DNA of 64,000 bases from contig JANQRZ010000003.1 of NCBI GenBank assembly GCA_028284265.1, positions 310,001-374,000 on the forward strand, written 5' to 3'. The notes beneath the pieces are model-generated. The model did not search any database and was not told the origin of the DNA. It saw only the letters and a program-made list of their open reading frames with translations. Shown one piece after another: positions 61,066 to 64,000 of the stretch (position 1 is the stretch's first letter; each line of letters begins with the position of its first letter). The stretch comes from Rhodothermales bacterium (GTDB lineage: Bacteria; Bacteroidota; Rhodothermia; Rhodothermales; JANQRZ01). Both the position numbers and the translations under genes were made by a program.

Positions 61066-61103
61066 CACTCCCGTCTCTCTACTCTCTCGATCCCACGACG
61101 ACC

Positions 61104-61559
61104 ATGTCGGTTCGCTTTAAGAAAAAGTCCGCCAAGACCAAACAGGACATCCCCACGGCGAGTCTGCCGGACATCGTCTTCATGTTGCTCATCTTCTTCA
61201 TGGTCTCGACGGTGCTCCGTGAGGTGGACCTGCAGGTGCGCGTCATTCTGCCGGACGCCGAGGCGATCCAGAAGATTGAGCAGAAGCGGCTCGTCTCCTA
61301 CGTCTACATCGGCCCCGAGAAGCTCGAAGGCACCCGCGTCGGTGACAACCGAGTGCAGATCGACGATGCGCTCGTGCCGGAGATATCAGAAATCCGGCAG
61401 CTCATGTACCGGCGGCTTCAGGACGAGCCGCGCACCATCATCTCGCTGCGCGTGGATGAGGAGTCGGAGACGGGGATTCTCTACGACGTGCAGCAGGAGC
61501 TTCGGGAGGCGGGGACGCTGCGTATCAATTATTCGACAAAGCGCCTCACGCCCTCTTAA
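61104..61559 (+). CDS. exbD: ExbD/TolR-family protein 2
   Basis: A protein of 151 aa. The single helix ASLPDIVFMLLIFFMVSTVL (residues 18-37) carries the essential Asp; a normal-length periplasmic domain follows. Two ExbD-type proteins behind one ExbB occur in several Bacteroidota, where they form mixed pentamer-dimer complexes. Which partner each serves (TonB, Tol or a gliding/type IX system) cannot be told from sequence. The operon ends here with a terminator 31 bp later. Confidence 0.9.
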   Translation: MSVRFKKKSAKTKQDIPTASLPDIVFMLLIFFMVSTVLREVDLQVRVILPDAEAIQKIEQKRLVSYVYIGPEKLEGTRVGDNRVQIDDALVPEISEIRQLMYRRLQDEPRTIISLRVDEESETGILYDVQQELREAGTLRINYSTKRLTPS

Positions 61560-61589
61560 GCGCTGCCACGACCAGCCTATCTTCAGAAC

Positions 61590-61622
61590 CGAAGAAGCCC
61601 TGCCCAGCGCAGGGCTTCTTCG
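61590..61622 (+). terminator. Terminator of the exb operon
   Basis: CGAAGAAGCCCTG (61590-61602) pairs exactly with CAGGGCTTCTTCG (61610-61622) across a 7-base loop, followed by TTGGTTTGGTT. The stem is long though the T run is poor. Confidence 0.7.
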
Positions 61623-61651
61623 TTGGTTTGGTTATCGCCGCGCATTCACTG

Positions 61652-61746
61652 TGTCATTCCGAACGAACGTGAGGAATCTCCTACTCTGAGGTTCTGCACA
61701 GCGACAGCGCCGGAGATTTCTCCTCACTACGCTCGTCGAAATGACA
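61652..61746. repeat. Intergenic hairpin repeat, copy C
   Basis: Starts TGTCATTCCGAACGAACGTG and ends CTCGTCGAAATGACA, with GGAATCTCC and GGAGATTTC inside. Same family as copies at 28247 and 30287. It lies 37 bp before the isocitrate dehydrogenase gene. Confidence 0.65.
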
Positions 61747-61782
61747 TAGGGGCGTCGCCTATCAATTTTTGCTTTCCCCACC

Positions 61783-62802
61783 ATGGTCTACACCATCACT
61801 CTACTTGCTGGCGACGGCATTGGCCCCGAAGTCATAGACGCCACGCTTCAGGTGCTTGACGCCACGGGCGTTGACTTCGACTGGGACGAGCAGACAGCGG
61901 GTATGGCGGCCTATGAGACTGGCGGCGACCCGCTCCCCGAAGCCGTCATTGAGTCGATCCGCCGCAACAAGGTCGCGCTGAAAGGGCCGCTCACGACACC
62001 CGTCGGGACCGGCTTCCGCAGCGCCAACGTCCAGCTTCGGCAGACGCTTGACCTCTACGCCAACGTCCGCCCCTGCGTCTCGCTGCCGAACACGAGGGCG
62101 CGGTACGAGGATATAGACCTGCTCATTTTCCGCGAGAACACCGAGGGGTTGTATGCCGGGATCGAGTACTTCGATGCTCGAAACCAGATTGCCGACTCGA
62201 TTAACCGCATCACGCGCACCGGCTCAGAGAGAATCATCAAATTCGCCTTCGAGCAGGCCACGCAGATGGACCGCGAGCGGCTCACGCTCGTCCACAAAGC
62301 CAATATCCTCAAGGAGACCGGTGGCATGTTCCTCGGTATCGGGCGCGAGATTGCGCCGGACTACCCGGACCTGACCTTCGATGACCGGATCGTGGACAAC
62401 ATGGCAATGCAACTCGTCGTCTATCCTGAGCGCTACGACTGCATCGTGACGACGAACCTGTTCGGCGACATCCTCTCCGACCTCGCGGCAGGTCTCGTCG
62501 GTGGTCTCGGCGTGACAGGCGGTGCGAACATCGGCGATGAGTACGCCGTCTTCGAGGCGGTTCATGGTTCGGCCCCGGACATTGCCGGACAGGGCAAGGC
62601 CAACCCGACGGCGATGATCCGCTCGGCGGAGATGATGCTTCGCTACCTCGGCGAGAAGGATGCCGCCAACGCGGTTCGCACCGCCATCTTTGAGGTCTAC
62701 GCCGAAGGCGAGCACCTTACCGCTGACCTCGGTGGCTCCGCCTCCACGTCCGAGTTCGCCCAGCACCTCGCCAGTACGGTTGCATCGACAATCGCGGCCT
62801 GA
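61783..62802 (+). CDS. NAD-dependent isocitrate dehydrogenase (or related beta-decarboxylating dehydrogenase)
   Basis: A protein of 339 aa. It opens YTITLLAGDGIGPEVI, then KGPLTTPVGTGFRSANVQLR (substrate Arg region), LYANVRPCVSLPN, IFRENTEGLYAGIEY (the isocitrate-type signature), LVHKANILKETGGMF, DNMAMQLVVYPERYDCIVTTNLFGDILSDLAAG (metal-binding Asp) and VHGSAPDIAGQGKANP. The GTGFRSAN loop and length fit NAD-type isocitrate dehydrogenase; homoisocitrate or isopropylmalate enzymes are less likely. The product feeds the TCA cycle. It is cytoplasmic, with no signal. Confidence 0.9.
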   Translation: MVYTITLLAGDGIGPEVIDATLQVLDATGVDFDWDEQTAGMAAYETGGDPLPEAVIESIRRNKVALKGPLTTPVGTGFRSANVQLRQTLDLYANVRPCVSLPNTRARYEDIDLLIFRENTEGLYAGIEYFDARNQIADSINRITRTGSERIIKFAFEQATQMDRERLTLVHKANILKETGGMFLGIGREIAPDYPDLTFDDRIVDNMAMQLVVYPERYDCIVTTNLFGDILSDLAAGLVGGLGVTGGANIGDEYAVFEAVHGSAPDIAGQGKANPTAMIRSAEMMLRYLGEKDAANAVRTAIFEVYAEGEHLTADLGGSASTSEFAQHLASTVASTIAA

Positions 62803-62839
62803 CAAACCCCCCAATCCCGGATTGCCAATCTAAAATCGG

Positions 62840-63262
62840 ATGATTCAGCGTCTTCAATCTCTCTACCTCCTGTTCGCCGCCCTGCTCGTCGTGCTATTTC
62901 TCGTGCTCGGTGAGGCATGGCGTGAGGTCGTCGGGGCGATCTATCCGTGGCTAACGCCGACTTCGCTCGCTCTCGGCGGGTTGACGGCGCTGCTCGCACT
63001 CATGAGCATCTTCTTCTATAAGGACCGGAAGAACCAAGCGAAGGTGGCGCGGGTGGCGCAGGTCGTGAACCTCGCGCTGGTGGGTGTGCTCGTCGGATGC
63101 CTCGTGGCGCTCGGCATGAACGAAGAAGCGGCGGGACTGATTCCGACTTCGCTCTACCTGACGCTGCTGCTGCCCATTGCTGCCTATGCGTTCCTTTTGC
63201 TCGCCAAGCGCGGCATCGACAAAGACATCGCACTCGTCCGCTCGATGGACCGGCTGCGCTAG
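62840..63262 (+). CDS. DUF4293 membrane protein
   Basis: A protein of 140 aa. It begins MIQRLQSLYLLFAALLVVLF, the DUF4293 signature of Bacteroidota, and has four hydrophobic segments (others are ALGGLTALLALMSIFFYK, VAQVVNLALVGVLVGCLVAL and SLYLTLLLPIAAYAFLLLA) ending in an Asp/Arg tail (IDKDIALVRSMDRLR). Function unknown. It is 37 bp after the dehydrogenase stop. Useful as a lineage marker. Confidence 0.9.
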   Translation: MIQRLQSLYLLFAALLVVLFLVLGEAWREVVGAIYPWLTPTSLALGGLTALLALMSIFFYKDRKNQAKVARVAQVVNLALVGVLVGCLVALGMNEEAAGLIPTSLYLTLLLPIAAYAFLLLAKRGIDKDIALVRSMDRLR

Positions 63263-63337
63263 AGCGCCGTTGGTCGTTTGCCTGCGGCGAGGCTTTCAGC
63301 GTTCTCGTTAACCGTTTTTCGTTGACTGCTCCCGACC

Positions 63338-64000
63338 GTGCGTGCTCAACGAGAAACAAGGAATGAGGAAGCGAAAGCTCCGCGCCGAGTCTGGGTCGTG
63401 CTCGCCCTCGGGTTGGTCTCCATCTCGATCAGCGCGATCCTCGTGCGCTACGCCACGTCGGCACCGGGCCTTGCGCTTGCGACGTGGCGGACGACGTTCG
63501 CCGCGCTCCTCCTCGCGCCCGTTGCGCTTCCTCGCATCAAGCCTGACCTCAGCCGATTCACCCGGCGGGATTGGCTCCTGATCGTAGCAGGCGGCGTCTT
63601 CCTCGGGTTCCATTTCATCGCGTGGATCGAGTCGCTCTACCACACGAGTGTGGCGAGCGCGTCGGTGCTGGTGACGACCAGTCCGCTGTTTATCGCTGTC
63701 TCGGGTTTCATCGTCCTGCGCGAGCGGCTGACGGTGCGAACGGTTGGGGCGATTCTGGTCGCGGTCGCGGGGGCTGTGCTCATCGGGCTGGGCGATGCGG
63801 GGGATGAGACGTTCCCGAATGCCTCGTGGGGCAACACACTTGCGCTCTTGGCCTCGCTGCTCGTGTCGGGGTATCTGTTGATCGGGCGAGCAGTGCGGCA
63901 GCGGGTGTCGTTTCTCGCTTACCTCTTCCCGCTTTATACCGTCGCCGCGCTCACGATTCTCGTCGTTGCGCTCGTGACTGGGACCGAACTTGTTCAGCCT
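63338..64000 (+). CDS. EamA/DMT-family transporter, 3' end outside window
   Basis: The frame from GTG 63338 stays open to the window end (221 codons seen). The opening VRAQRETRNEEAKAPRRVW is basic and partly encoded by repeat-like DNA, as in rpiA. Then come hydrophobic helices of about 20 aa each: VVLALGLVSISISAILVRYA, LATWRTTFAALLLAPVALP, LLIVAGGVFLGFHFIAWIES, ASVLVTTSPLFIAVSGFIVL, TVGAILVAVAGAVLIGLG and more. The SISAILVRYA and TSPLFIAVSGFIVLRERLT patterns are those of EamA drug/metabolite transporters with ten helices. The substrate is unknown. Confidence 0.85.
   Translation, partial: MRAQRETRNEEAKAPRRVWVVLALGLVSISISAILVRYATSAPGLALATWRTTFAALLLAPVALPRIKPDLSRFTRRDWLLIVAGGVFLGFHFIAWIESLYHTSVASASVLVTTSPLFIAVSGFIVLRERLTVRTVGAILVAVAGAVLIGLGDAGDETFPNASWGNTLALLASLLVSGYLLIGRAVRQRVSFLAYLFPLYTVAALTILVVALVTGTELVQP

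Overview
The window looks like a piece of a high-GC chromosome from the Bacteroidota side of the tree, most likely the Rhodothermia/Rhodothermota group. The lineage signs are: three secreted proteins with C-terminal sorting domains of the type IX secretion kind; a DUF4293 membrane protein; a DUF5683 gene overlapping parB; a serine-palmitoyltransferase-like enzyme beside an acyltransferase; fused isobutyryl-CoA mutase; few Shine-Dalgarno sequences; and many GTG/TTG starts. This is inferred from gene content only.

Layout. 1-6.2 kb: the tail of a TonB-dependent receptor, a membrane-anchored winged-helix regulator, an S41 peptidase and uvrB. 6.4-10.1 kb: three tandem paralogous lipoproteins of the pectinacetylesterase/Notum family. 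10.2-13.6 kb: a two-gene McrBC-like restriction pair (EVE domain fused to a McrB-type AAA+ ATPase, then a DUF2357/PD-(D/E)XK protein). 13.6-15.9 kb: two small lipoproteins, a rhomboid protease and a HAD phosphatase. 15.9-20.7 kb: an accessory segment of visibly lower GC. It contains an IS1595-type transposon with 24-bp perfect terminal inverted repeats that carries a ParB-like gene, a D12-class adenine methyltransferase and a small ORF as cargo. The whole segment is bounded by two diverged copies of the first codons of a HAD gene, which looks like gene-end exchange at an attachment site.

20.7-28.2 kb: a GNAT-like acyltransferase plus SPT-like enzyme (probable sphingolipid pair), DUF5683-parB-parA for chromosome segregation, and a UvrD-type helicase. 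28.5-35.3 kb: a GNAT, two MacB-type ABC permeases, rpiA, Mn-type superoxide dismutase, a sorting-domain protein and an Sfp-type phosphopantetheinyl transferase. 35.3-44.1 kb: lipoproteins and beta-propeller surface or secreted proteins around icmF. 44.3-50.2 kb: a pabB-pabC fusion, DUF937, PPK2, and a divergent SnoaL/TetR pair sitting between the ppk2 3' end and a second, decayed copy of that 3' end. 50.4-56 kb (minus strand): a membrane protein, an N-acetylglucosamine-kinase-like protein, a penicillin-acylase relative and a PolX relative. The last two appear to lack their classical catalytic residues. 56-64 kb: a glycosyltransferase, a C-terminal processing peptidase, an ExbB/ExbD energy-transducing operon, NAD-type isocitrate dehydrogenase, DUF4293 and a DMT transporter cut by the window end.

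The best candidates for something new are the methyltransferase-carrying IS1595 transposon nested in a segment with att-like gene-end duplications, the EVE-McrB/DUF2357 pair, and the enzyme homologues without their expected catalytic residues. Large hairpin repeats of one intergenic family occur at three places. No tRNA, rRNA or CRISPR array was recognised. All family assignments are from reading the translated sequence; no database search was made.
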